Assembly: GCA_023238725.1 (NCBI GenBank)
Contig: CM041553.1
Coordinates: 6,347,001-6,411,000 of the forward strand
Direction of reading: 5' to 3'
DNA from: Scortum barcoo
Lineage: Eukaryota > Chordata > Actinopteri > Centrarchiformes > Terapontidae
Length of the DNA: 64,000 nucleotides
Every line of letters starts with the position of its first letter. Within the stretch, counting starts at the first letter, position 1. Of this stretch, positions 1 to 12,900 are shown piece after piece. A program made the position numbers and the translations under genes. Below the pieces are notes generated by a model. It ran no database searches. It was given only the letters and a program-made list of their open reading frames with translations, and was not told the origin of the DNA.

Positions 1-25
1 ATCCCCTCATGCTGTCTTTTCTTAC

Positions 26-254
26 CTGGGAGTCTGGTGCACCTCAGCCCACCAGGAGTAGTTGGTGTAGTTGATGATGAGGAGGACCTGGCACCACAGC
101 AGCACCAGGGAGGGGTGGGTGGTGATCAGGCACTGCACCATGCTGTTCAGACCCTCTAAGGGGTAATACAGGCCAGCCTCTGTGCCAGCCTGTGCACCTC
201 CGCTCTCACCTTTCAGGAGACGGCTAGCTGCAGCTGTGATCCTGCGAAACATTC
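26..254 (-). CDS. htt: htt exon 41 (last exon in window)
   Basis: 229 bp, residues 1801-1877, GMFRRITAAASRLLKGESGG, LITTHPSLVLLWCQVLLIIN, ending WWAEVHQTP. The donor is CAG|GTAAGA at 25-24. The next exon lies beyond the left edge. Confidence 0.95.
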
Positions 255-3200
255 CTGGAAGGAAACAGAGCAAAAAGGGCTATCATACTGCTCAAGAAAT
301 ATGGCTTGCATTTAAAGTTCAATTTCAAAGATCATCATAGGACTGAATTGGTGGATTTAACTCATTTTATTGTAATGATTAATATCCACTGTCTCCACAA
401 CATTATTTAAGAAACAATGACTCACCACTTTTGAAGACGTGTATGAGACACATGAGCAGTGTGCCCAGCTGCTGGCAGTAGAAGGTGTGTTGCTGCTCTG
501 TAATATCCACTTTAACCTGCCTGGTGGAAATGTCATCCAGCAACACTCCTACCAGCTGGAGCAGGAACCTGGAAAGCGGCAAATCTCAAGTTGAAGTGAG
601 GGAAAAACAAGACAGATTGAGGCAAAATATATAAACAGAACAGAGTAGAGACATTCCTGCCTCCCTAAACTACACACAGTAAACACATGCACTAACCTGG
701 CAAAGGTTTCCTCTGGTTGGGCCTTTTGTGCTTCACCATTAGCTTCCTGGTTACCGAGTGCATCAGCAGCAGGAGGGTCATTTGGGGAGGGGCTTTGCTG
801 ATGGAGACGGCGGATCGTGTGGCAGGAGAGGAGATGTGGAGAGAGGGAGAGTTCATGGACTCGGGACAGGACAATATCCTCAGTGGACTGAGAGACGAGT
901 ACCCTGAGCACCGCCAGGATGCCAGACACCCACAGCTGGACCGTAGCTACTGACGCCTGGAGGAGGAGAAGTTGGATTTCAAACCAAAGATCTACATTTA
1001 CTTAACAATACATAAAACTAACATCAAAGGAGATGTCTCACCATGGTGACTGGGGTGGTGAACATACTCTTGAGCAGCATGTCAACAGGTCTGAGAGAGG
1101 AGGGCGCCACAGTCTCAAACAGAGTGTTCAACACCCCCAACGCCTCCGGAGAGTCCAGGTGCATCTGTGAGGACACAACATACAAATATGTTTACGGATA
1201 ACAGATACAAAAAAATTAAATAAATAAAAAATTTTGTCAGTGTGTGCCAACATGTTTGATTTTACAAACTGAATTTGAGCATACACAACTCTAAATATTC
1301 CCCTACCTGCTGCTTGGCGATCATGGGAAGTATGACGTCAGCAATCTGTCGGGACAGTCTCTTCCACTTGTCCTCATTCTCTTTGTGACACTGCTGCAGT
1401 ACGAGGATGAACATCTCCAACACCTGCAAAGCACGTGTAAAGGCAACTGTCAGAAGAGACTGGCTGGGAAACTTTGTGACATCAGCTGTGTCTGTTTGAG
1501 TCCATCTGTTACTGTACCTGATGGTGTTGCACAAGTCTGAGCAGCATGGAGACCACCACCTCTTTCTGGGTATCGAGCTCTTTGCCTGCATCTGCTTTGT
1601 TTGAGCCCCTCAACACAAACAGGTCGTGGACTATTGGCTGCAAGGCTGGGATGGCTGTGGTGGAAGGAGGAAAGGAGAAAATTAAAGTACTTCGACTCAA
1701 TATCCATGTCTGTTGTTATGCTTCTGTTAATAAGTGTGGCTCTCAGAGAGACGTTAGAAAACATGCTGGTCTTCCAGCTATAGCAAGGACAGGCTTTTGA
1801 GGGTATGTGTTACTTTGAAGAGAAGTTTCGGTCTCTAAGCGAGAGTGAACTGCAATGTGTTCACAAGAAGAAGAAATGATTATGTATTGCTTGTGTTGCT
1901 CTCACCGTGTGTGACCGCTTTCCTGCCGCTCGCCATGATGCCGTCACACAGCTGGATGATTTTGGGGATGCTGATTATCTGCTTGGAGTGGTAACGCTCA
2001 TAAGATAGCAGCACCAGGAAGAAAAAGATGTTGGGAATGATGGCCTCTGAATCTCTGTGCATGAAGTAAAACAGGAGGTTTAATCACTTGTGTAACAAAC
2101 TTGTACAAAATAAAAAGTTGTGAAGAAAAGTGTTTTTGAAAGCCTCCCAAATACATTGCTCTGAAAGAAATCTTACCTGAACTGCCCCACTTCAATGTAC
2201 TCAAACTGCTTCAGGACAAAGCCGATGAACACCTGGAACATACAAATATCTTCCTGGGTGAGCTACATTTAACACATTAAGGAAAAAACCTTGCAAACGC
2301 ATCCACACATTTCTTTTGTCAAACCTGATCCGAGTCCAGCAGGCAGTAGTTGACTCTGAGCTGCACAAGTTGGGCGAGCAGGTCCAGTACTTGTCTCTGC
2401 AGGGCCACAGAGGTGCTGGTAGTGTACTGCTTCAAAGCTTTGATCACCAGCGGCTCAAACAGACGAATGTGGTTGTGGATGGCATTCTGGAAACAAAAAG
2501 ATTAGGATACAGCTTTCAGAATGACGACCCCTCACTCAAGAAAAAAGCAATGTAAAATCACACTTTATAAAAAAACAGGCTACATTTCTAGCTGCTCACA
2601 ATCTCAACTTGAAAAGCAGCAGAACAATGCGAGGTTACCTTGTCTCCTCTGTGGCGTGTTGCATTTGCAATGTTGGACCTCAGCTGGTTTGAAGCTTTTT
2701 GCATTACATCAAACCATCTATAGGTGCAAAAACAGGTAGAACATTACAGAACTGTTATTTCTGCATATCTAAAACAGTTATTGATGCCCGTGTCAAATCT
2801 GTATGTTACTACAACTCACCCAGAAGTGTCCTGCTCCTGTTCAGCCTGCACCATGTTACGCAGACTGGCATCGGCAAGAGCCTGAGTGAAGTGAGTGTAC
2901 GGGGCCATGAAGCAGTAGTGGTAGAGGCCTGGTCGCAGGCTGGATGAGCCAAGACGCAGAGCCTTGCCCTGTGAGCGGCTGGGACCACTCAGGACGCCCT
3001 CGTACTGTGAGGCCAGGTTGGTGCCAAACAGGGTCTTCAACAGCTAAAGAAAGAGAGGCCATCGGTTACTTGAGAAAAGTTTACATTTGTTTAGTTTTGT
3101 TGTATTTTTAAACAAACAGTCTTGCTCTTAAGCTGCCTTCCTCCCCCCAAAAAAAAAAAGAAAAAAAAAAAAAGGTATTTCAAGGTATAACTTCAGTAAG

Positions 3201-3858
3201 GCTTATTGCTTCAACTTGGATTTAATTGCGCACATGGATTCTCAAATTTAGTCTGTAATAAAAACAGAGCATATTTATTATCTGTAGGTAGGTACTTTTA
3301 ATAGAATCTAATAACTGAATTTGAGCAGTGTGTCTTATAGGACTTTCCATTTCCAGCAGCCTAAGATTTCTGGGTTTTAGAAATATTGCAGGATGGAAAA
3401 AGGTTTTCAGATTGTTTAAATTTTGCCTTGTAATTTTGTGACCTACTGTTTTAACGTTCCGTTTCAGGAAAACCACATCTTTGGTCATCAGTGAGACTGG
3501 CTTGCAGTGCTTAACGCAATTAAAACAATGAATGACATGACAGTGATTTGTTTTTGGTTCTCTTTTTACAAAAAATAAAAGAATCTGTTTTAAGACATGT
3601 TAGGTCATCTTTTATGCCCCACAATGCTGATCTATTCAGCTTTTCTAACAGTAAGGGAATTGTTGCGTCTAAAAAAAGGCACAGGCAAGATGACAACCAG
3701 CAATTATTTCTCTTTGTGCATATAAAGATGTATGGAACCATCGCACAGGAAACCCGACGCCTTTACAGGCCCTGTCGGCAGGAACCAGTCTCGCTCTGTG
3801 TGGAGTCGCACTGGTAACAGCACACTGCTCAGTGCTGGAACCACAAAGCACACAACTG

Positions 3859-3922
<64 letters not shown>

Positions 3923-6900
3923 TGGGACAGTACAAAATCCACACACATCTACAATCAGAGACACAAGCACAAGGATTACTGACCTGCTGTACACAAACTG
4001 TAGCTATAGTTGGTTCTCTAGAGAAGCAGGACTTGAGGTAGCCCAAGATTTCCTCCACACACTGGAAAAAAAAGATAGCACATCATGTCATTCTATCGAC
4101 TGATTACATATGAACAAGAGTTATTATAGACTGAAACAAATCAACATAATTTTCCTCCATCCAGACCAATCATTTAAGCCACTTATCCAGAACCTCCTCT
4201 AATAATGTCTGATTTCCAAGTGAGCTAAAGTCATCTTTACCTTGCTGATGTCATGTAGTGTGGCCAGCTCCAGGAGCTGAGACAGGACGTCTAGAGTCGC
4301 ACGCAGGAAACTTCCAAACTTCTCCTGGCTAGTGTGGAGATCCAGCGTCACCTTGGAGGGGAAAAAAACAAAACAAAACACAAACAAGCAAACAATCAAC
4401 ACCACTGCCAGCCACCATTTTGGATACTAATACATAAAACACTTTCTGTTGTGGTAGAAGTGAATGTATGCTCGTTCTGACCTTGTAGTTGGCATGTGTA
4501 GCTTTGAGGACGTCGTAGAGCTTGAGGTAGGGTGGCAGGTGGTAGAAGCTGCCGAGGGTGGTAGACTTGTTGATGGCTGTTGACCCTGTGCTGTCTGATG
4601 GCCTACCTGCTCACAAAAACCACAACGTCAAACTTCATCAAACAGAGTATCTATACCTGTATGAGTGTGTGGTTAGGTATGCCTGTACCTGTGTTGACCT
4701 CATTGCTTTTCTTTGGGCTCATTGGGGCAGCACTGGGCTCAGCAGTCTCTTTCTCTTTGCCTTTTCTCCGGATGGGACTGAGGGAGGGGGTGTTGCTCAG
4801 GGAGGGGAGAGTGGCCTGAAGAAAAGTACAAAAAGTTCAATCAGGCCAATGACCTTCAGCTTAAGCCTTGAGCCAATTAAACACCACCATGAAGAGTTAC
4901 CTTAACTGCTGGTCCAGGTGGTGTGTCATCTAGCACATGGGCACAGATGTTGAGCACCTTCAACAGGTGGGAGAAGAGCTGCTCCACCATGGCTACCAAG
5001 TAGCGCTCCGACAGCCCTGCCCAGGGTTCCTCTAACTTATTAGGGCCACTGGTGTTCGTACTACCACTGTTGCTTTCTTCCTCTCCAGCCCAGGGGTTGT
5101 GCATGCATTTAGGAGCCACAGCTGGGAACGTGATTGAAAGAGGGGTTAATCAATAACAAGGTACTGCGTTTGCCTGTCTGAGTAAACAGGAGCATGCTTG
5201 CAAATTTTGTATAATTCCAGCTATGTCAACAGCAAGGTCAGGGAATATCTATACACAAATTATCTACCAGCAAGCAGATTTCCACAAAGCAAAAGTGCAT
5301 CCTGATGTGCAGAGAGATCCAGTGGAAACCAGGCGGAGGAGAGTAAGGAGAGGACCATGTTGGCCATTCCCACTGTAAGAGTCCTTCGCTCAGTGTCTGG
5401 TGCAGATGAGGAAGTGTTTGAAGAGGCTGGAGCACTGTTGGGCTGCGACAGACTGCAAAACAGAGGCACAAGGACAGAAGATTAATCAGGTGGATGCGAG
5501 AAAGTGGAATTAAAATGAAGAGCAACATTAAAGGTTAAATATTAAATGTACAGATAAAAAGGTTGAATTCACAAGAGAGTCAGTGCACAAACCTGAGGGC
5601 CCGGCCCCTGCTCCGGTTGAGACTAGAGCGGGAAGAAAAGCTGCTACTGGAGGTAACATAGCCACAGTGCCAGCCTGTGCTCCAAGTGCATACTGGGAAA
5701 TTTAAAGCCAAGAGGCACAAAGCCTCACAGCAGCCAAACTGCAGAGAAACAAAGGAATGGCATTAAACATTATGAAAACTAAAACACATACACCGGAAAC
5801 CTGTTATGCAGCAGACATAAAAAAAAAATAAAAAAAAATGTTTTATGCATGTCTGAAAACTCACAGTTAGGGCTCGGGAGGTAGAGGAGGTGAAAGCGTG
5901 GGAGACGGCAGTAACGACTCTGGACAAATTGTTCTCCAATGTGACATCAGACACAGCGTTGGACAAGTTGTAGCCTCTGTACGTCCTGACAAACAGAGAA
6001 AAAAGCAGAACTAAGTTCCTCAAAGCTTGTGTTTTGAGTTTGTCATGAGCTTCATGCTTAAACCACTTCGACTTAAGAGATAATTTTTCATCTCATTCAA
6101 AGTAATTCAGATCATATGGAACAGGTGGTTCGGTACCAAAGCTTGAAAATTAGATGGCCACCACTGAAGCCTTGCGCACACACACATACCTTGTGATTGT
6201 GCTAACGGTGAACTGGGAGGGGGGTTGTGCCTCATGCATCAGCAGCTGCAGGTAAACTGAGCTCTGGTCCCGGGCAATAGCCACTACTGGGTCTGTCTGA
6301 CCCTGATCACAGTCATAGAACAACCTGGAAACCACCCTGGTAGACAGAGAGAGAAAGAAGATGGGTTAGAGGAGAATGAGACTGGAGACACCTGGAAGAA
6401 GTTGTGTGAATAAACTGTACTAAAATCGAATCAAAGTTACAGTTAAGATCGGTATAAATAAAAGATCTGTAACAAAGACAGTGTGGTATATAAAAGAAAT
6501 TGTACCTGCTGACAGCAGAGGCTGCCACGTGCCGGACTCTGGGGTCATCATCTCCCAACAGACGGATGATCACATCATTCAGGACTCTATCCTGCAGACG
6601 CAGACGCTACAAAGACAGGAATGTGGACAAATTAGGAATTTTAAGGACACACCCTGCATGTGTTTGTGTCTAAAATCAAAGATCAAGACTTCCCACAGCA
6701 AGACTACAAGGAGAACTTACCCCGGTGTAGTGATGAGCACCTTTGTGCAAAGTCTCTGTTTTCCTCTCCAGGAAATTAACTAATCTAAAGGAAGAAAGAG
6801 TGACTATCTTTAATAATTGGCAATAACAGTCACTTCAATCAAAATCGAGATGTTGCTTTTTTATTAAAAAAAAAAAAAAGACATTATTAATGTGTAGCAC

Positions 6901-9900
6901 AGAGTGATGTGAAAAGCACACTCCACCCATGACTGTTAGCTCCAGTAAGAAAAAAAAAAAAAAAAACTACTAATCCTACCGGAAGTCCATCTCAGCCAGG
7001 GTCTCCAAGAGCTCAGTGCGAACAAGCCAATAGGACGAGTCCCTCAGAGCGAGCAGGTCTATCACTAATTGCAGGCCGAGTTCGCTCAGGGTGCTGCTGC
7101 ACACAGTCATGATGCAGTGCTGAAATACACAGAAATAGGGTAAGAGTCAAACAAACCCCCCAAAAAACAGCACAGATTACCTTGACACTCGTACACTCGT
7201 CTTACCCTCACTGCAGAGCAAGCCATTTTGCATGTGACGGAGGATTCATCTTTCAGAGTTTTCTGAAGCAAAGGCACCAAGTCCACCAGGGACAGAGGAT
7301 TACCTGGAGAGCAACAGGACAGGTGAGAACCACTAATTAACTTTCCAAGCTTTCAACATGTCAGCACAAAGACGCATGCGCACACATACACACACTAACC
7401 TGTTGCACTTTGCACACTGGCCAGCCAGGTGTGTATGTTGTAACGTGTTTTGGTGAGCGCGGCCTGTATGATGGCTCCACAGAGGATGGCTGTGGCCCCT
7501 CTGATCTGAGGGTCCCCATGTTCGATGAGGCCCAGTATGTCACTGATATACTGCTGCTCTGTAAGAGGGAGAGAGCAGGGTCAAAGACAGATAAAGCATT
7601 TTCTAACTGATGTATCACGTCAAAATAAAAATGAAAAGGCCTCTAGTGCACTTTTCACAGTCACAGGTGGAAACGCACAGGAGTAAATAAAGTTAAAGAT
7701 GACTGAAAATCATTTAGCTGTGGAAACTGCTCCCAATGTAAGTGAATATGTAGGCTACAGAACAATTAAAGGAGCTGACTATTTCAATAAAAAAAAAAAT
7801 TAGTGAACAAAACAGTGGTATGACTTTTTGTGAAAACTTCACAAGTGCACCAAAAATTTTTAATACTGAAAACTGCTAAAAACTAAACTTGAAGTTCAGT
7901 ATTTTAAGATTAAGACAGAGTCTCTCCATAACCATCCTGCAGCTTCAAACTTCAGTGTAATTGCTTATCATGCTTACTGATGAACATTTCTCATGGTCTA
8001 AAAAAATGGCACAATATGGAAGCTTAAACACACCCACACAGGTGCTCTCACTTGTTACCTGATCTGAGCTCTTCTCAGGACATCTCCTCACTCTCTCACT
8101 GGTTTATCAATTGATCTATCCTAAATCTCATCATAGCTCCACCCACATTAAACCTGAGCAGGTCTAATAAGCTTGGGTAAGTGGAAACACCTGTGTGGGC
8201 GTGCAGGGCCAGTAAATACGGGATTTTTTTTTTTAAATCCTGAGAAGTTAAGATTCTTGCAATATTAGTTGTCCATGGCTGCAATATGGGCCTTCTGTTC
8301 CATTCAAGTGTCACACATCCTCTAAATTGGACTGTCTTTCATTTTTTTATGTCCCTACCTTCTACTGGAATGCCGTCCAGCGGCTCCAGGTAGAGGGAAT
8401 TAAAGAAGGCTTCAGGATGCAACGCTGCCGCTGCTCCAACACAGCTAACCGCCAGAGCCTTCACACTCACTCGCACCTCCTTATCAGGGGTCAGACCTGG
8501 AAAAACGTAGCACAGCAATGAGTGACATATAAACACACTCTGCTCATCTCTCTCTCTAAACACACATTTGGTATAATTTGAGCAGTGTTGATAACACTCA
8601 CCATTTTTTTGTCCCGTTAGCAGGAAGGAAGCAGCAAGAAGCCGTACACAGTGCACCAGAGGCTCCACCCCCTGGTCTGTGTAGTGTCCGATTAGACCCT
8701 TTATCCGCGACGTCTAAGAAGTAGGCAGTTAAGTTACAGACAGACACAAACAAAATACTGGCATGGATGTATTTTGCGTAGGCGAGTTTTTACCTTGTTG
8801 TCAGGTTCAGGCTCAGCAGGTTCGTCCTTTGGTATGAAGCGGTCCACACTGCTGTCTGAGCCCTGCCGGTTGTGACCTCGGCCTTCGAAGAGATGAGGCT
8901 TGCTCAGAGCTGCACATGAACACACACGGAAACAATGAGCATCATCAAAGCTTTGCATCATAAGCAGAGCCCGTCTTCAGGGCAAACCAGTCTTTCTGTG
9001 TGTGCACGTTTATTTACACAAACTTACCCAGTGCTGACTGCAGGAATGGTTCTGGGGGTTCTTGTTGGGAGGACGGTGCTGCTCCTTCATCTTCTTCATC
9101 CTGTAGTGTTCCTATCTGCATCCCGGAGTACTGACTCTCACTACCATCCAGCACCTTATGCACAGACACACAGAGCAAACGTCTCTAGAGGGGAACTCAA
9201 CTTACTTTACAGAAACATCGAATGCAACAAATTTGAAACGCAACTGCATGCAAAGGATACCTAAACAGTTCCGGCTCATTCATTATCGAGTTAGATTTGC
9301 CGGATTGAGGACAAAGACACAGCATAACAAACAAACAATTAAAATTGCAAGTCAAACAAACGTTCCCCTTTTGAACCTCTACTGAATCATGCTCGGGTCA
9401 ATGGAATTTACAGCAAATCAACTGCACACAGGCTTGAGAACGCTGCAGTTGTGGTTGCCACAATACACCAGAGGAAGAGCAAGCTTTTGATCCAAACTAT
9501 TCAACTTTGAAATGAATTCCTTTTAGATCAAGTGAGTATTATTTTTACTAAATAAACTATATGGAGGTGTACACACAAAAATGTTTATAGACAACTAGTT
9601 TTTCCTTGCAGGATGTCTAAAGGAGAGACGCACCGATCCACTTTGTTTTCAGTTCTGATTTAATTCCAATACCTGAATTTCAATCTCTGACTGACTACTG
9701 ATACCATTACATATTTTTTTAGAAACTCTAAAACCACCTGATTGAGGACCAATGCTTCCCTAAAAATAATGTACATCTGTTGAATGTTGGTCTATTCTGT
9801 CCAAATAAAATTCTCCATAATCAATTCAATTTTTGTACAATTATTTACAATCTGAAATTCAGTCATGATCCAGCTGTCCTCCAAAAGTTAAAATTATCCT

Positions 9901-12900
9901 CTTCTCATCCCTGCCTCTCTACGCTCTCTCTCTTCTGCTGATGATCTTCGTGGGTCGGGGTATTAGTGAGGCAGATCCTTTATTACTGACCAGCTCTCTG
10001 TGGCAGGGTCATACTTTGGGACGGCCACCTTGCCAGTAGTGTTTAATAATGAGTTAGTTAATTAATTCAATTCATTCATTTGTGCCACACCATTTCAGAT
10101 GTGGGGTTAAAATTGCATTATTACATATTTATAATTCATAAAAATATCAAACTATGGAATCTGGAATGGTACGTGGATCGGTGACGTCAGTCTGATATCC
10201 AATGAGTGCATTACGTCAGTATTGGCACCGGATCTGATTTTGGATTTAATAGGTCCCGAGTTTCTTCTGGTTTGGCCTCCACTAGAACAAAAGCCTGTCA
10301 CAGCCTCTCATAAAGGTAAAAGGAACAAAATCTGAAGGAAAACAGTTAAATGGCCTTCATGCTTTTACTTTGAACGTTTCACTTCAAGCCATCAACATGG
10401 GATGTTGGGGTTGCTTGCTTTCAAAAAAGATCTTTCAAAAGCATCTCATTCTTGAGAAGGAATCACTGGAAACAAGGAAAAAAGGAAAGGGCAGAATCTT
10501 TTGTCGGGGACAACAAGAGGGGAAAAGTAGCAATAAGCAGGGCAAATTCTGTGCATGGGTTGTGACGAACAAGCGAACGAAAGGAGCAAGAATGAAGAAA
10601 GCCAAATGTTTCCAGACAAGCAAGCCCCTCCCACTATGTTTAAAGTGTCCAATTGGCTGACCTTGTCACTAGTGCTAGAGGAGGAGGTGGTATAGAAGGA
10701 GGAAGAGGAGGAGAAAGAGAAAGAAGAAGACGAAGAGGAAGCAGTGTAGACAGAAGAGTCGCTGTCAGAGGCATCGGGACCCTCAGTGGAAGTTGGCGAG
10801 GGAGGGGACGGCTCGATCACCCGCGGCAATGGAGTGCGCGACTGCGACGAAGTGAGGAGAAGGATAAAGAAGAGTGGGCAAGACCATAGAGGTAGAACTG
10901 TTAGAATGGACAATCTCACACGTCTAGAGGGGAGCAGGTTAACGTGACCTGTATCGTTTCCCGACATATTTTCCAGTGTTGCTTTATTGTAAAATACTGT
11001 ATATGCCCTATATGTACATCCATACATATGGTTTGCATGTTGCACTTAATTACTTTCTGAATGTATTAAACATAACAGACAATCTGTTCCCAAAAACCTT
11101 AGACTACACAGTACATGGGACCAGAAGAAAAAAGCCTTATCAAACCTAGCTATTTAAAATACGTGTTTTTTTTTATTGATCAATATGCATTAATATGATA
11201 TATATACAGTCAATTCCATATTAGATTATACCCAACACTGACTGTCAGAATCTTTTAAGCACCCTGTCATCACTTCAAACTTGATGACAACTGAACAAGT
11301 TATGTACAGTGAGTATATGCAGTCTGTCGGTAATGGGCTCAAACATTCACTGACAGGCATTTTAACAGTTAAAGATGTAAGAAATGAGAAACAAGAAAGA
11401 AGATGTTGTCCATTCTAATAATCCTAATTCTATGAAGTGTGGCATCATTCATAAACGGGGAGCTATGTCTTTAGGGACATTAGGGTTCATAGTTAATTAA
11501 AGCATTACATGGTAATTAAGTCTTCAGTGTCTAGGGAAGCACACTGTCCTCTGTCTTTCACATAAACAGAAGCAGAGCACTGTGCTGTATTCTCCAAACA
11601 CATGAAATCTCACTCGCACGCCCACACAGCCCCACTGACCAGTTCTGCTACATCCGACGGGGTGACAGCTGAGTCTGGTCCCTCCGTGGTGGTCTGGGAG
11701 GAGTCGCTGGGTGGAAGCGAGCGGTCATTGGTGCCTAGCAGAGTCCCGCTTTCTCCTAAGGGCCCGCCCTCCGGTGTGGCATTCTCTGGTGTGGTGTAAT
11801 CAGCCGTTTCTGGAGTAATGTTGGCCCCGCCGCTGGAGCTGCGACTCAGCATTTCCTCCTCGTTGTCGTTGGGTGACTCGGGGGTGTCCGAAGCAGATGT
11901 CCCACCTCCGCCGCCGCCCTGCTCAGAGGAAGCACTGAGGTCCACAGAGTCGCCGGGTTGCAGGGTGCGCTGGGAGGAACGTGGCTGCTCTGTGATAATG
12001 TCCACCTGGGCAGCAGAGGAGCCATCTGCACCAACTGATGCTAAAGGAAAGACACACACAGCGTATATCATTTAGTGCTGAATGGGCCTTTACCATCTAG
12101 TTTTATAAACGAAGTATAGTCGATGCTGCCACAGTTGCCAAATAAATTCTGCATCCTGGTGGGTGCATCTCACCTGTGAAGGCACCAGTGGTGACCTCTG
12201 TTCTCTCAGCGTCATCCTCCAACCCGTCCTCCTCTCCAGAGAGCATTTTACCTGGAAACAACAAGTTTAAAGTCAACATAATGTGAGCACCAACAACAGC
12301 TGAGTAGAGGGAAAGAGACTAAAACCTGGGTGGTGCAAATTTACCTTTAACTGAATGCACTAAACAACAACAACAAACAGATGTTCTTGTATACCTTAAA
12401 AAGTACGTCCACAACATCAAGAATCTGAATGATAATCAACCATCATAGGTGACTCAGTTGGGAGGTACATTTGCTCAAACCCTGACTGAAACATCAGGGC
12501 AGAAGTGAGCAGTGGAGATAAATAGACTAGTCACCTCTCTGTTTCCTGAGAAGGAGTGGACTGCAGGAAGACCCTCCCCCCGCTGCAAATGTCAGGAAAC
12601 AGGAAGTAGAAACAGGAGGTGAGGAAGAGAAAAGCAGCAAAGCTCAGAAAGACTCAAAGGAAACACAACAATTATAATGAGGAATGAGTTGGCAAGCAAA
12701 GAAAAAGGCCATGGACACAGACCAAAGCAGAAGCCAGAGTAGAGCAACAACACAGTTTAGTCGAATAATTACCTGTCAGTCAGTACGGGTTTATGAATTA
12801 AGAGCTACCTGCTGCTGCCAGGCGACTATGTAAAATGCCATAGAGCCCACGTTACATTTGGCAAAAGGGATAACAAGCTTTATGAACACAGTCCCGACTG

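Larger units (their letters stand above)
9155..11639 (-). other. htt intron 12 (2.5 kb)
   Basis: The largest htt intron in the window. It holds the candidate cassette exon at 10,662-10,841 and a transposon relic near 9,617-10,250. The rest (10,900-11,580) is AT-rich with nothing recognised. Confidence 0.8.

Noticed and set aside
3669..4103. Cys-Val and Thr-His repeat ORFs
   Set aside because: Translation of a CA microsatellite. The real coding segment nearby is htt exon 30.
10446..11045. 199-codon minus-strand frame around the htt cassette candidate
   Set aside because: Only the 180-bp part bounded by splice sites (10,662-10,841) is worth keeping; the flanks are intronic in character.
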